Assembly: GCF_000688235.1 (NCBI RefSeq)
Contig: NZ_JHYO01000007.1
Location: forward strand, 1-64,000
DNA length: 64,000 bases
DNA from: Terasakiella pusilla DSM 6293
GTDB lineage: Bacteria; Pseudomonadota; Alphaproteobacteria; Rhodospirillales; Terasakiellaceae
Reading direction: 5' to 3'
Of this stretch, positions 56,836 through 64,000 are shown one piece after another; position 1 is the first letter of the stretch; every line of letters begins with the position of its first letter. The translations under genes and the position numbers were made by a program. The notes under the pieces were generated by a model. It saw only the letters and a program-made list of their open reading frames with translations. It was not told the origin of the DNA and made no database searches.

Positions 56836-58146
56836 ATGAGCGATTTTCAAAACCGTGTAAAAGCATTCAAAGAAAAAACTCTTGAGCTAACCGACAAATA
56901 TTTTCCAGAACGCCAGATCGTACTGCGTACAGATGGTGATCTTAAATATATTTGCCTCTCTAAGCGTCTTCAGATGGCCGCCTCGGCGTGCGCCTTCGCC
57001 CTCTTGAGCTGGACTGTTTTCACCAGCACAACGCACTTTCTTCACGATGCGGAACTCGTCGAAAAAGATAAAGAGATCCTCAGCGTCCAAGTTGCCTATC
57101 GCAGCTTACTTAGTGAAGTCACCGAGTATCAAAACAAATTCACAAACATCAGTGACGAATTGGAAGCTAATCATTCCATGCTCATTGCCAGCATTGATCA
57201 AGAAGCAATAAAAAACAAAGACAAATTGGTTTCTGCAGAAGCTGCACGCAAAGAAGCACAGATCGCACGTAAACACTTGAACCGCCAGCTGGTTTCCATT
57301 GAAGAGTCCATGCGTGAGCTTGCTAATCGCAACTACTCCCTTAAGGGGGACTTATCCCTAAAAGAAATGGACTTGCAAACTGCCTTGGCAGAACGCAACG
57401 CCGCACGTTCCCAAAAAGAACGCCTCGAAGAAAAGCTGCGTAACATCGAAGTGGAAATGGCGCGTCTCAATCACACGCAGGAAGACCTCATCAAGCGCGT
57501 GAGCACGCAAGCCAACGAAGAAATCGCAGATATTGAAGAAATTCTGACCCTTGCAGGTCTTGACCCAGATGAAATGTTGAACAATCTGGATGATGACGCC
57601 ACCGCCTCCGGCGGACCATTTATCGCTGCATCTCCTGCCGATGGTGAAACAGTACAGAATGCCAAAACCCAAAAATTGGGCGAGATCGACAAGAACCTCG
57701 TTCGCTGGCAGGGCCTGCAACATATCAAGCAATCATTGCCATTGGCGCAACCTTTGGACTACTATTACATTAGCAGCCGCTACGGGAAGCGCCGTGACCC
57801 GGTAAATAAACGCTGGGCAGTCCATTATGGTCTAGATATGGCCGCTTCCAAAAAATCTCCTGTTTACGTAACTGCACCTGGTACGGTAGAGTTTGTAGGC
57901 TGGAAGGGGAATTATGGTCGCTTTATTGTTATTGACCATGGTAACGGTATCAAAACCCGTTACGGTCACCTTCACAAGACCCTTGTTAAAAAAGGGCAGC
58001 ATGTCGATTTTAGAACCAAAATCGGCCTTGTGGGCAACACTGGCAGAAGCACAGGGGCTCACTTGCACTATGAAGTGCGCTTTAACGAGAAAAATGTAGA
58101 TCCGTACAAATTTATCAAGGCAGGACGTAATGTTTTCCAAGGGTAA
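56836..58146 (+). CDS. Membrane-anchored M23 (LytM-like) peptidoglycan hydrolase
   Basis: About 436 residues from the ATG at 56836, which follows GGGG; a TTG 18 codons upstream would add an unlikely N-terminus. One membrane helix (about 50-70), a long coiled coil (about 80-245) and a C-terminal peptidase domain (about 325-430) follow. Zinc ligands are in HYGLDMAA (His, Asp) and HLHYEVRF (His), with HLHKTLVKKG between. It faces the periplasm and probably cuts or regulates cutting of peptide cross-links. It overlaps the bactofilin gene by 17 bases. Confidence 0.92.
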   Translation: MSDFQNRVKAFKEKTLELTDKYFPERQIVLRTDGDLKYICLSKRLQMAASACAFALLSWTVFTSTTHFLHDAELVEKDKEILSVQVAYRSLLSEVTEYQNKFTNISDELEANHSMLIASIDQEAIKNKDKLVSAEAARKEAQIARKHLNRQLVSIEESMRELANRNYSLKGDLSLKEMDLQTALAERNAARSQKERLEEKLRNIEVEMARLNHTQEDLIKRVSTQANEEIADIEEILTLAGLDPDEMLNNLDDDATASGGPFIAASPADGETVQNAKTQKLGEIDKNLVRWQGLQHIKQSLPLAQPLDYYYISSRYGKRRDPVNKRWAVHYGLDMAASKKSPVYVTAPGTVEFVGWKGNYGRFIVIDHGNGIKTRYGHLHKTLVKKGQHVDFRTKIGLVGNTGRSTGAHLHYEVRFNEKNVDPYKFIKAGRNVFQG

Positions 58147-58612
58147 TAAAAATAAAGCAAACACCTCACCAGCAGTTGCTGCGAAAAAGCGTGTTCCGCC
58201 ATCAATCATCAGCGAAGACCTAACCGTCACAGGCAATCTGGTTAGTGAAGGCGAAATCCAAATCGATGGTACCGTCAAGGGTGACATCAACAGCAAAGAC
58301 CTATTGGTTGGGGAAACGGCGCTTATCGAAGGCCAGATTGTTGCTGAATCCATTCGCGTCCACGGTAAAGTCGTCGGTCAAATCAAAGCCTTAAACGTTA
58401 GTCTTGCAAAAAGCGCCAATGTTGTCGGCGATATCCTGCATGATAACCTGTCTATTGAAACAGGTGCCTTCCTTGAAGGGCATTGCAAACGTCTGGCAGA
58501 TGGCGAGTTTAAAAACAGCCAAAAGCCCACTTTGAAAGTGACAGCTGAGCTACCTAAATCACAGGCCTCGGCAAGCGACAAAATTGACGGCGGTAAAAAA
58601 GCAACCGCCTAA
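58130..58612 (+). CDS. Bactofilin
   Basis: A 160-residue protein with the bactofilin beta-helix (about 24-120): ISEDLTVTGNLVSEGEIQIDGTVKGDI and repeating hydrophobic strands. A basic N-terminal tail and a Lys/Ser-rich C-terminus flank it. Bactofilins polymerise without nucleotide at the membrane and place cell-wall enzymes. The ATG lies inside the M23 gene, so the two are coupled and likely act together in cell shape. Confidence 0.95.
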   Translation: MFSKGNKNKANTSPAVAAKKRVPPSIISEDLTVTGNLVSEGEIQIDGTVKGDINSKDLLVGETALIEGQIVAESIRVHGKVVGQIKALNVSLAKSANVVGDILHDNLSIETGAFLEGHCKRLADGEFKNSQKPTLKVTAELPKSQASASDKIDGGKKATA

Positions 58613-58616
58613 TGAC

Positions 58617-58643
58617 AAAAGCCCGCATATCGCGGGCTTTTTT
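58617..58643. terminator. Bidirectional terminator after bactofilin and the hydrolase gene
   Basis: AAAAGCCCGC (58617-58626) and GCGGGCTTTT (58632-58641) form a perfect 10-bp stem with a five-base loop and T/A tails. It serves the convergent bactofilin and alpha/beta-hydrolase genes. Confidence 0.92.
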
Positions 58644-58645
58644 AT

Positions 58646-59512
58646 TTAAGAAATATTGCTCATGAAATCCAAGATTGCCTTTTCCGCCACCGCCTCGGAA
58701 AGAGTAGGGGCATGCCCAACATTTGGCACCTCAACACCGGAAATAGACGTTAACCCTACGCACATTTTATCAAACGTCGTTTTATCAAAAACCTGAGACG
58801 CCCCACCACGAACAACCAACACCGGTCGATCCGCAAGTGCATAGAAATAAGGCCATAAATCTTTGCGCTCCTCCAAAGCAGACTCGGCTTTTAAGTTCTG
58901 AGCAATTTTTACATCCCAGCTCGGCACATAACTGCCTTGCTCAAGTTTGTAGGTTTTCTGTGCAATAGCCTGCCAGTCTTTATCGACGAAACCCTCTTCA
59001 TCCTTATAGTGCTTTTTCAACTTACGGACAGCGCCATCCAAATCGGGAACCGCTTCATCATCTTCTGTATAAGCAATAATTTTAGACAACCCCTCTTCAT
59101 TCAAATCAGGTCCTACATCATTGAGGATCGCTGAATGAACAAGTCCGGGCGCAACCACACACATTGCCATTGCCAACAGCCCGCCCAAAGACGTGCCGAT
59201 AAAAGTACATCCATGTAAATTCAAGGCCGTACAAACATTGAAAATGTCACTAACGTAAGTTCTCGGATGATAATTCATCCAATTTTCATCGTACTGCGAA
59301 CGACCTCGCCCGCGATAGTCAAGACACACAACCCGGTGGCCCAGTCCTGAGAGCGTTTCTGCAATCTCTTCAAAGTCCTGAGAATTTCGAGTTAAGCCCG
59401 ACAAGCAAACCACAGGCCTTTTCCCTTGTCCTCCAGCAACGGGGCGATAGTCCCTCACGTACAACTTCAGTCCGTCGCCAGCGGTAATCAACTTTTCCTG
59501 ATAGCGCCCCAT
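58646..59512 (-). CDS. Alpha/beta hydrolase
   Basis: About 288 residues. The nucleophile elbow is FIGTSLGGLLAM, and VPNVGHAPTLSE carries the catalytic His; CLDYRGRGRSQY is the family's oxyanion-side loop. The ATG at 59512 has AGGTGAG at good spacing; a GTG four codons earlier overlaps the upstream HAD gene stop. The substrate is not predictable. Cotranscribed with the HAD gene. Confidence 0.88.
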   Translation of the reverse strand: MGRYQEKLITAGDGLKLYVRDYRPVAGGQGKRPVVCLSGLTRNSQDFEEIAETLSGLGHRVVCLDYRGRGRSQYDENWMNYHPRTYVSDIFNVCTALNLHGCTFIGTSLGGLLAMAMCVVAPGLVHSAILNDVGPDLNEEGLSKIIAYTEDDEAVPDLDGAVRKLKKHYKDEEGFVDKDWQAIAQKTYKLEQGSYVPSWDVKIAQNLKAESALEERKDLWPYFYALADRPVLVVRGGASQVFDKTTFDKMCVGLTSISGVEVPNVGHAPTLSEAVAEKAILDFMSNIS

Positions 59513-59516
59513 GGCT

Positions 59517-60206
59517 TTACTCACCTAATAACTGACTAAATCGATCCAACGATCTAATTTCAAACGTTGGTTTATTCGCTGCGCCCAACTTTTCCGGTTT
59601 TTGCCCAAAACGATTGACCCAGACCACCTGCATCCCGAAAGAGGCTGCACCGGCAACATCCCACGCATTTGCAGATTGAAAAGCAATTCTATCCGCCGCA
59701 ATACCTAAGCAATCGCAGCCATATTGGTACACACTCGGATGGATTTTAAACATTTGGATGTCATCCACAGAAATGACATGATCCAACAACTTTTCAATGC
59801 CTGCTTTGCGAACAGCAGACGTCAGCATAGTCCGCGATCCATTTGACAAAATAGCTGTTTTCACCCCTCGCGCCTTCAGGTTTTCCAGCATCTTCGGCAC
59901 TTCAGGATAGGCATCCAGCTTAAGATAAAGTTCCATCAAGCGGCTGCGCAAAACCGGATCATGGATGTTATATGTCTCCATGGTGAAATCCAATGCATCG
60001 CCAGTTACATGCCAAAAGTCCTTGAAATCCCCCATCAAGGAACGCAGCCATGTATACTCCAACTGCTTTTTGCGCCACATCGCAGAAAAATCAAGCCACC
60101 TTTCCCCAATGTCTTGAGCGCAACGCCTTGCGGAAGCAGCCACATCAAATAAAGTTCCATAGGCATCAAACACACAGGCATCAATATTCTTTAACTGATC
60201 AGCCAT
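59517..60206 (-). CDS. Type II haloacid dehalogenase (HAD family)
   Basis: A 229-residue HAD enzyme. The nucleophile Asp is in CVFDAYGTLFD, the second motif in ILSNGSRTML, the Lys in FKIHPSVYQ and the acidic motif in SANAWDVAGAASFG. This pattern matches L-2-haloacid dehalogenases, which hydrolyse 2-haloalkanoic acids to hydroxy acids, but the true substrate may differ. It lies nine bases after the slt stop and overlaps the hydrolase region. Confidence 0.9.
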   Translation of the reverse strand: MADQLKNIDACVFDAYGTLFDVAASARRCAQDIGERWLDFSAMWRKKQLEYTWLRSLMGDFKDFWHVTGDALDFTMETYNIHDPVLRSRLMELYLKLDAYPEVPKMLENLKARGVKTAILSNGSRTMLTSAVRKAGIEKLLDHVISVDDIQMFKIHPSVYQYGCDCLGIAADRIAFQSANAWDVAGAASFGMQVVWVNRFGQKPEKLGAANKPTFEIRSLDRFSQLLGE

Positions 60207-60215
60207 AGGTTACCT

Positions 60216-62204
60216 CTATTTTGCACGTTTCAAGTCCGCTTCAAGTGACGAAGCAATTTCAGCCGTCTTCAAACGATGACGATAAACTTGAATATTCTCC
60301 AAAACGCGTTGAACATAATTCCGTGTCTCACTAAAGGGAATTTGCTCCACCCAGTCAATAACATAATCATGATCATCTGTGCGCGGATCACCAAATTCCT
60401 TGATCCATTGGCGCGTCCGATACGGCCCCGCATTATAAGACGCAAGCGTCAGCACATACGAGCCCTTAAAAGTATCCAGCAAATCTTCAAGATATTCGCT
60501 CCCCAACCAAACATTAAGTTTGGGGTTTGAGATCAACTTATCCCGAGAATATTTGTAATTATTTTCTTTCGCCAGACTATGTGCTGTACGTGGCATCAAC
60601 TGCATAAGGCCGCGCGCCCCAGCCCGACTAATAGCCTTGTCATAAAAAGCACTTTCTTGACGGATGATCCCGTGGACCAAAGCAGCTTCCGGTTTTTCCC
60701 GCATTAAGCCGGCATCAAGGACAGGGTAGGCGGCTTCAATTACCCCATGACCTTCACGCAAGGCGCGCTTGCCGACATAAATTGCCAAATCCGGCCGACC
60801 GGCCTCAATCGCCAGTTCAGCAACCAGCGTTCGCCAGCCTGCCGTCGTACTCATCGTGTTTAACTGATAGATAAAATGGCGCATCAAGTCACGTTCCTGC
60901 ATACGTTGAAGCAGGTTGACAACATCCACAAGCTCGCTTTGTTGAAAAACGATCCGTTCCTGACGGTTCGGGCGTGCCTTGACATTAATAATCAAGTCAG
61001 ATTTTTGACCTAATCGTTCAGCCGCCAATTGACCATAGTATGTTGTTTGATAGTCCGATGCTGTTTTGTACCAGTTTTGCGCTTCGTCGTTACGCCCAAG
61101 GTCAGTTAGAGCACGCGCAATCCAATAAGCGCCACGGGATCGACTAATCGGATAACTAACCGCCTCATATAAATTGCTGAAATGCTTTAACGCGACTTCC
61201 GGCTCGGCCAAAAAACGCAGCTTAATCCAACCTAAGAGCCATTCAGCGTCCGCATAATCAGCACCTTCTGTCAGGCCATGGTTCTCCGCCATCCGATAAG
61301 CTTCCGTATAATAGCCGTCGCGGACAGCCTGACGGGCCATAATCGCCCTTTGCCTCCACCAAACATGCGGATAGGGAACGGCTTCAGGTGCATCAAACAA
61401 TAATTGACGTGCATCCGCATCCCGACCTTTGATACGACGCCATCTCATACGTTCAAAAAGCAACCCAGGATGATCTTCCAAATTCTTGGGGACACTGGCA
61501 ACCGCGCGATCCACGCCTTTTCGCATCTTGCGCAGCTTGAGCCGTGCATCAGCCAGCAACTTCCAATCTTTATTTACATAATCAAGCATACGACGGGCAG
61601 GGTAGTAACGACCTTCCCATAACAAGCGATCCAATCGATCAATATGGTCCTGATCGCTCAGGTAAGACTTATACCTTTTATAAAACTGTGACTGCTGATC
61701 ACGCCCAAAGTTAACATTCAACCAAGACTTTTTAACTTGTAAACGCAGCTCTTCCGTCCGCCCCATTTGCTCCAAAGCGGCAGCTAGCATGATATGTCCG
61801 TTTGAACTGACCGGCTGACGACCCGCGAACCATTTCAACACAGACGCTGCGGGGATGGCCATATTCATGGCTTCTTCAGCACGGCGTTGTAAAACGGATT
61901 GACGTGGCCAATCCGGGTTATGCGCAATAAAAGCCGCAATTTCCTGAAACGGAACATCCTTTTTCGGGTCCGTAATCTGCATCCAACGGATGAGCTTTCC
62001 GGGCAACCCGCTATCCGCTTTGCCAGCCGCAGACAACGCATTGCCCCAGCGTTGTTTCTTCGCTTCCTTAAAGGCTTTTTCAGCAACTTTAAAATCACTT
62101 TGTGACAAATCCGCCGCATCCAGCGGATTTGAAAGTGTGAGCGCGATTAACATGCAAACCCCGGCAGAACCGAGCTGTTTTACACCGTGAAGACCTTTAA
62201 ACAA
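60216..62204 (-). CDS. slt: Soluble lytic murein transglycosylase
   Basis: A 662-residue periplasmic protein. A signal peptide (about 1-30, ending LDAAD) is followed by a long alpha-superhelical domain and a C-terminal lysozyme-like domain. Catalytic Glu is in IRQESAFYDKAISRAGARGL, followed by MQLMPRTAHSLA and LASYNAGPYRTRQW. It cleaves glycan strands with 1,6-anhydro ends. The start is a TTG at 62204; no in-frame ATG precedes it before a stop, and the nearby ATG at 62215 is out of frame. Confidence 0.94.
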   Translation of the reverse strand: MFKGLHGVKQLGSAGVCMLIALTLSNPLDAADLSQSDFKVAEKAFKEAKKQRWGNALSAAGKADSGLPGKLIRWMQITDPKKDVPFQEIAAFIAHNPDWPRQSVLQRRAEEAMNMAIPAASVLKWFAGRQPVSSNGHIMLAAALEQMGRTEELRLQVKKSWLNVNFGRDQQSQFYKRYKSYLSDQDHIDRLDRLLWEGRYYPARRMLDYVNKDWKLLADARLKLRKMRKGVDRAVASVPKNLEDHPGLLFERMRWRRIKGRDADARQLLFDAPEAVPYPHVWWRQRAIMARQAVRDGYYTEAYRMAENHGLTEGADYADAEWLLGWIKLRFLAEPEVALKHFSNLYEAVSYPISRSRGAYWIARALTDLGRNDEAQNWYKTASDYQTTYYGQLAAERLGQKSDLIINVKARPNRQERIVFQQSELVDVVNLLQRMQERDLMRHFIYQLNTMSTTAGWRTLVAELAIEAGRPDLAIYVGKRALREGHGVIEAAYPVLDAGLMREKPEAALVHGIIRQESAFYDKAISRAGARGLMQLMPRTAHSLAKENNYKYSRDKLISNPKLNVWLGSEYLEDLLDTFKGSYVLTLASYNAGPYRTRQWIKEFGDPRTDDHDYVIDWVEQIPFSETRNYVQRVLENIQVYRHRLKTAEIASSLEADLKRAK

Positions 62205-62325
62205 CTGTCTTTCATCCCTTGTTATTTACGGTTAATTCTATTCCCATTACCGTTTAAACAAACACTGTAAGAGTCCTACCTGATGATCGCAAGGAAGGAA
62301 TACTATTTTTTTATTATACAAAAAC

Positions 62326-62354
62326 TTGCCGTGACCGATTGAAAGAGCTATGTT
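62326..62354 (+). promoter_or_regulatory. Candidate dapA promoter
   Basis: TTGCCG (62326-62331) and TATGTT (62349-62354) are separated by 17 bases, 66 bases before dapA, in the 216-base spacer between the divergent slt and dapA genes. On the other side an ACGGT / ACCGT dyad (about 62233-62260) lies near the slt start. Confidence 0.5.
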
Positions 62355-62420
62355 CGGCTTCTTCTAAATCTTATTACTATAAATGTGGCGCAATATTGCC
62401 CACATACCAAGGAGATAGTC

Positions 62421-63293
62421 ATGTTTCAGGGATCCATTCCTGCCCTGATCACACCGTTCAAAAATGGTCAAGTCGATGAACAGGCTTTCCAAGACCATGT
62501 TGAATGGCAGATCGAGCAAGGGTCTGATGCTCTCGTCCCGGTCGGCACCACAGGTGAATCACCGACCCTCAGCCATGAAGAACACCACCGCGTTGTGGAA
62601 CTGTGTCTTGAGGCTGCGAAGGGACGTGTTCCGGTGATTGCCGGAACCGGTTCTAACAACACAGCCGAAGCCGTCAGCCTGCATAAACATGCCAAGGATG
62701 CAGGCGCGGATGCGGGTCTGGTCGTGACTCCTTATTATAACAAACCGACACAAGCCGGTTTGCTTGCTCACTTTAAAGCAATTCACGATTCCTGTGATTT
62801 ACCGATCATTATTTACAACATTCCGGGCCGTTCCGTTATCGACATGAATGTCGAAACAATGGCTGAACTGTCCAAGCTGCCCAATATTGTCGGCGTCAAA
62901 GATGCGACAGGTGACTTGTGCCGCCCACTCGACACCTATTTGGCCTGTGGTCCTGACTTCTGCCAGCTTTCTGGTGAAGACGCGACAGCTGTTCAATTCT
63001 TGTCGGCTGGTGGACGCGGTTGCATTTCAGTGACAGCAAACGTCGCCCCTAAACTTTGCGCTGATATGCAACGTGCGTGGCGTGAAGGCGATATCAAAAC
63101 CGCCATGGACATTCAGTTTAAACTGATGCCGCTTCACAACGCCATGTTCTGTGAAAGCAGCCCAGGGCCGGTTAAATATGCAGCGGAACTTCTGGGGCTT
63201 TGCTCTTCAGAAACACGCTTGCCGCTGGTTGAAATCGCTGAAAGCAGTAAAGAGCGCGTAAAAGCGGCCCTAACCTCTCTTGGCATGATTTAA
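62421..63293 (+). CDS. dapA: 4-hydroxy-tetrahydrodipicolinate synthase
   Basis: A 290-residue TIM barrel. [30 protein letters not shown] (catalytic Tyr), YNIPGRS and the Schiff-base Lys in VGVKDATGD are present. It starts lysine and diaminopimelate synthesis. The ATG at 62421 follows AAGGAGATAGTC and is preferred to an in-frame ATG 12 codons upstream. It is followed by smpB after six bases. Confidence 0.98.
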   Translation: MFQGSIPALITPFKNGQVDEQAFQDHVEWQIEQGSDALVPVGTTGESPTLSHEEHHRVVELCLEAAKGRVPVIAGTGSNNTAEAVSLHKHAKDAGADAGLVVTPYYNKPTQAGLLAHFKAIHDSCDLPIIIYNIPGRSVIDMNVETMAELSKLPNIVGVKDATGDLCRPLDTYLACGPDFCQLSGEDATAVQFLSAGGRGCISVTANVAPKLCADMQRAWREGDIKTAMDIQFKLMPLHNAMFCESSPGPVKYAAELLGLCSSETRLPLVEIAESSKERVKAALTSLGMI

Positions 63294-63299
63294 AGATCA

Positions 63300-63782
63300 A
63301 TGGCTAGCAAGAACAAAAAAGACGACTTTTCGACGCGCATTGCGGCTCAAAACCGCAAGGCGCGTCATAACTATTTTATCGAAGATACGATAGAATGCGG
63401 CATGGTTTTGACTGGCACCGAAGTCAAATCCTTAAGAAGCGGTCGTGCCAGCATCACCGAAGCCTATGCCACTGAAAAAGATGGTGAACTGTACTTGATC
63501 AACGCCAACATCCCTGTCTATGAAGGCGGCAACAGATTCAACCACGAACCTAAACGCATGCGTAAACTGCTTGCGCACAAAAAAGAACTCGCCAAAATGC
63601 TGGGGATGACCACCCAGAAAGGCTATACACTCGTTCCTCTCCATATTCACTTCAACGACCGCGGCATTGCAAAAGTCGCCATCGGGGTCGGGAAGGGGAA
63701 ACAGAGCCACGACAAACGCGACAGCATCAAAGACAGAGACTGGAAACGCGATAAAGCCAGACTCATGCGAGAAAAATCCTAA
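63300..63782 (+). CDS. smpB: SsrA-binding protein SmpB
   Basis: A 160-residue protein. It has NRKARHNYFIEDTIECGMVLTGTEVKSLRSGRASI and the C-terminal basic tail KRDSIKDRDWKRDKARLMR. With tmRNA it rescues stalled ribosomes. The dapA-smpB order is common. No ssrA gene was seen in the window. Confidence 0.98.
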   Translation: MASKNKKDDFSTRIAAQNRKARHNYFIEDTIECGMVLTGTEVKSLRSGRASITEAYATEKDGELYLINANIPVYEGGNRFNHEPKRMRKLLAHKKELAKMLGMTTQKGYTLVPLHIHFNDRGIAKVAIGVGKGKQSHDKRDSIKDRDWKRDKARLMREKS

Positions 63783-63791
63783 GAGAACAGA

Positions 63792-63977
63792 CTACTGCTG
63801 CACAGTCCGTGCAAAGTCTGCCAGCTTTCCATCTTGATCAGAATGGTGCTCTTGCCACCATTTTGCAAGCATGCTGACGAGCGCTATCCCTTCTGTTTTC
63901 TTGCCTTGCTCAATATCATCTTTGAGCTCGTTCAGCCTTGAGAGAAAATAAAAATGCTCAAGCTGATGATCATCCAT
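63792..63977 (-). CDS. Hypothetical protein, possibly cut at its N-terminus
   Basis: A 61-residue reading frame starting MDDHQLEHFYFLSRLNELKD. It looks helical and soluble with mixed charge. The frame stays open to the window edge, and the ATG at 63977 has AGGA only one base away, which is too close; the true start may lie beyond 64000. I do not recognise the family. It converges on smpB with nine bases between them. Confidence 0.45.
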   Translation of the reverse strand: MDDHQLEHFYFLSRLNELKDDIEQGKKTEGIALVSMLAKWWQEHHSDQDGKLADFARTVQQ

Positions 63978-64000
63978 ATCCTCGTAGTTTTCTGTGAACA

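Noticed and set aside
62213-62215. ATG at 62215 as slt start
   Set aside because: It is out of frame with the lytic transglycosylase; the in-frame start is the TTG at 62204.

Overview
The window reads as the chromosome of a free-living alphaproteobacterium. Protein similarity in memory and gene order (tpiA-secG-pyrG-kdsA-eno-ftsB-pdhABC-lpd-lipA-ratA; rpsB-tsf-pyrH-frr-uppS-cdsA-dxr-rseP-bamA-skp-lpxD-fabZ-lpxA-lpxI-lpxB; lexA-moeA-moaC-trpCDG) point to the Rhodospirillales, and the roughly 50% G+C with AT-rich spacers is closer to marine genera such as Terasakiella or Magnetovibrio than to high-GC relatives. The genus is an inference. Two markers support the class: a direct-repeat SOS box (GTTC-N7-GTTC) in front of lexA, and LpxI instead of LpxH in lipid A synthesis.

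Layout. 1-2700: the 5' part of an IS1182-type transposase, a terminator, and a tightly coupled minus-strand operon of two DUF1538 membrane proteins, a PII-like protein and a two-CBS protein. 2736-4571: membrane class III adenylate cyclase. 4688-8194: dnaE. 8200-23052: a plus-strand block for translation factors, UMP kinase, ribosome recycling, isoprenoid and phospholipid synthesis, outer-membrane assembly and lipid A, ending in a glyoxalase. 23045-24651: argP/argO pair. 24710-30416: gltA, gltX, comEC, lexA. 30503-34623: moeA, moaC, trpC, trpD, trpG on the minus strand. 34807-38740: a plus-strand copper cassette (copA, cueR, a YibQ-like polysaccharide deacetylase, copZ). 38800-42194: trpE and ppiD on the minus strand. 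42388-55633: central metabolism and pyruvate dehydrogenase block. 55618-63782: cinA-C, pgpA, an M23 peptidase with bactofilin, an alpha/beta hydrolase, a HAD dehalogenase, soluble lytic transglycosylase, dapA and smpB. A short hypothetical ORF closes the window.

How the genes work together. Most of the window is housekeeping: translation and envelope biogenesis in one long run (undecaprenyl phosphate, CDP-diacylglycerol, MEP pathway, BAM, lipid A, with kdsA supplying Kdo), glycolysis to acetyl-CoA and citrate (tpiA, eno, pdh, gltA) and tryptophan synthesis. The accessory points are the DUF1538/PII/CBS operon, which looks like a nucleotide- or metabolite-gated transporter of unknown substrate, and the copper cassette that separates trpE from trpGDC and lies antisense to both. 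Several intergenic regions hold perfect dyads or repeated motifs: the rpsB leader, the rpsB-tsf stem-loop, the kdsA-eno dyad, TTGCA motifs before pdhA and gltA, and two SOS boxes before lexA. No CRISPR array, tRNA, rRNA or prophage was seen.
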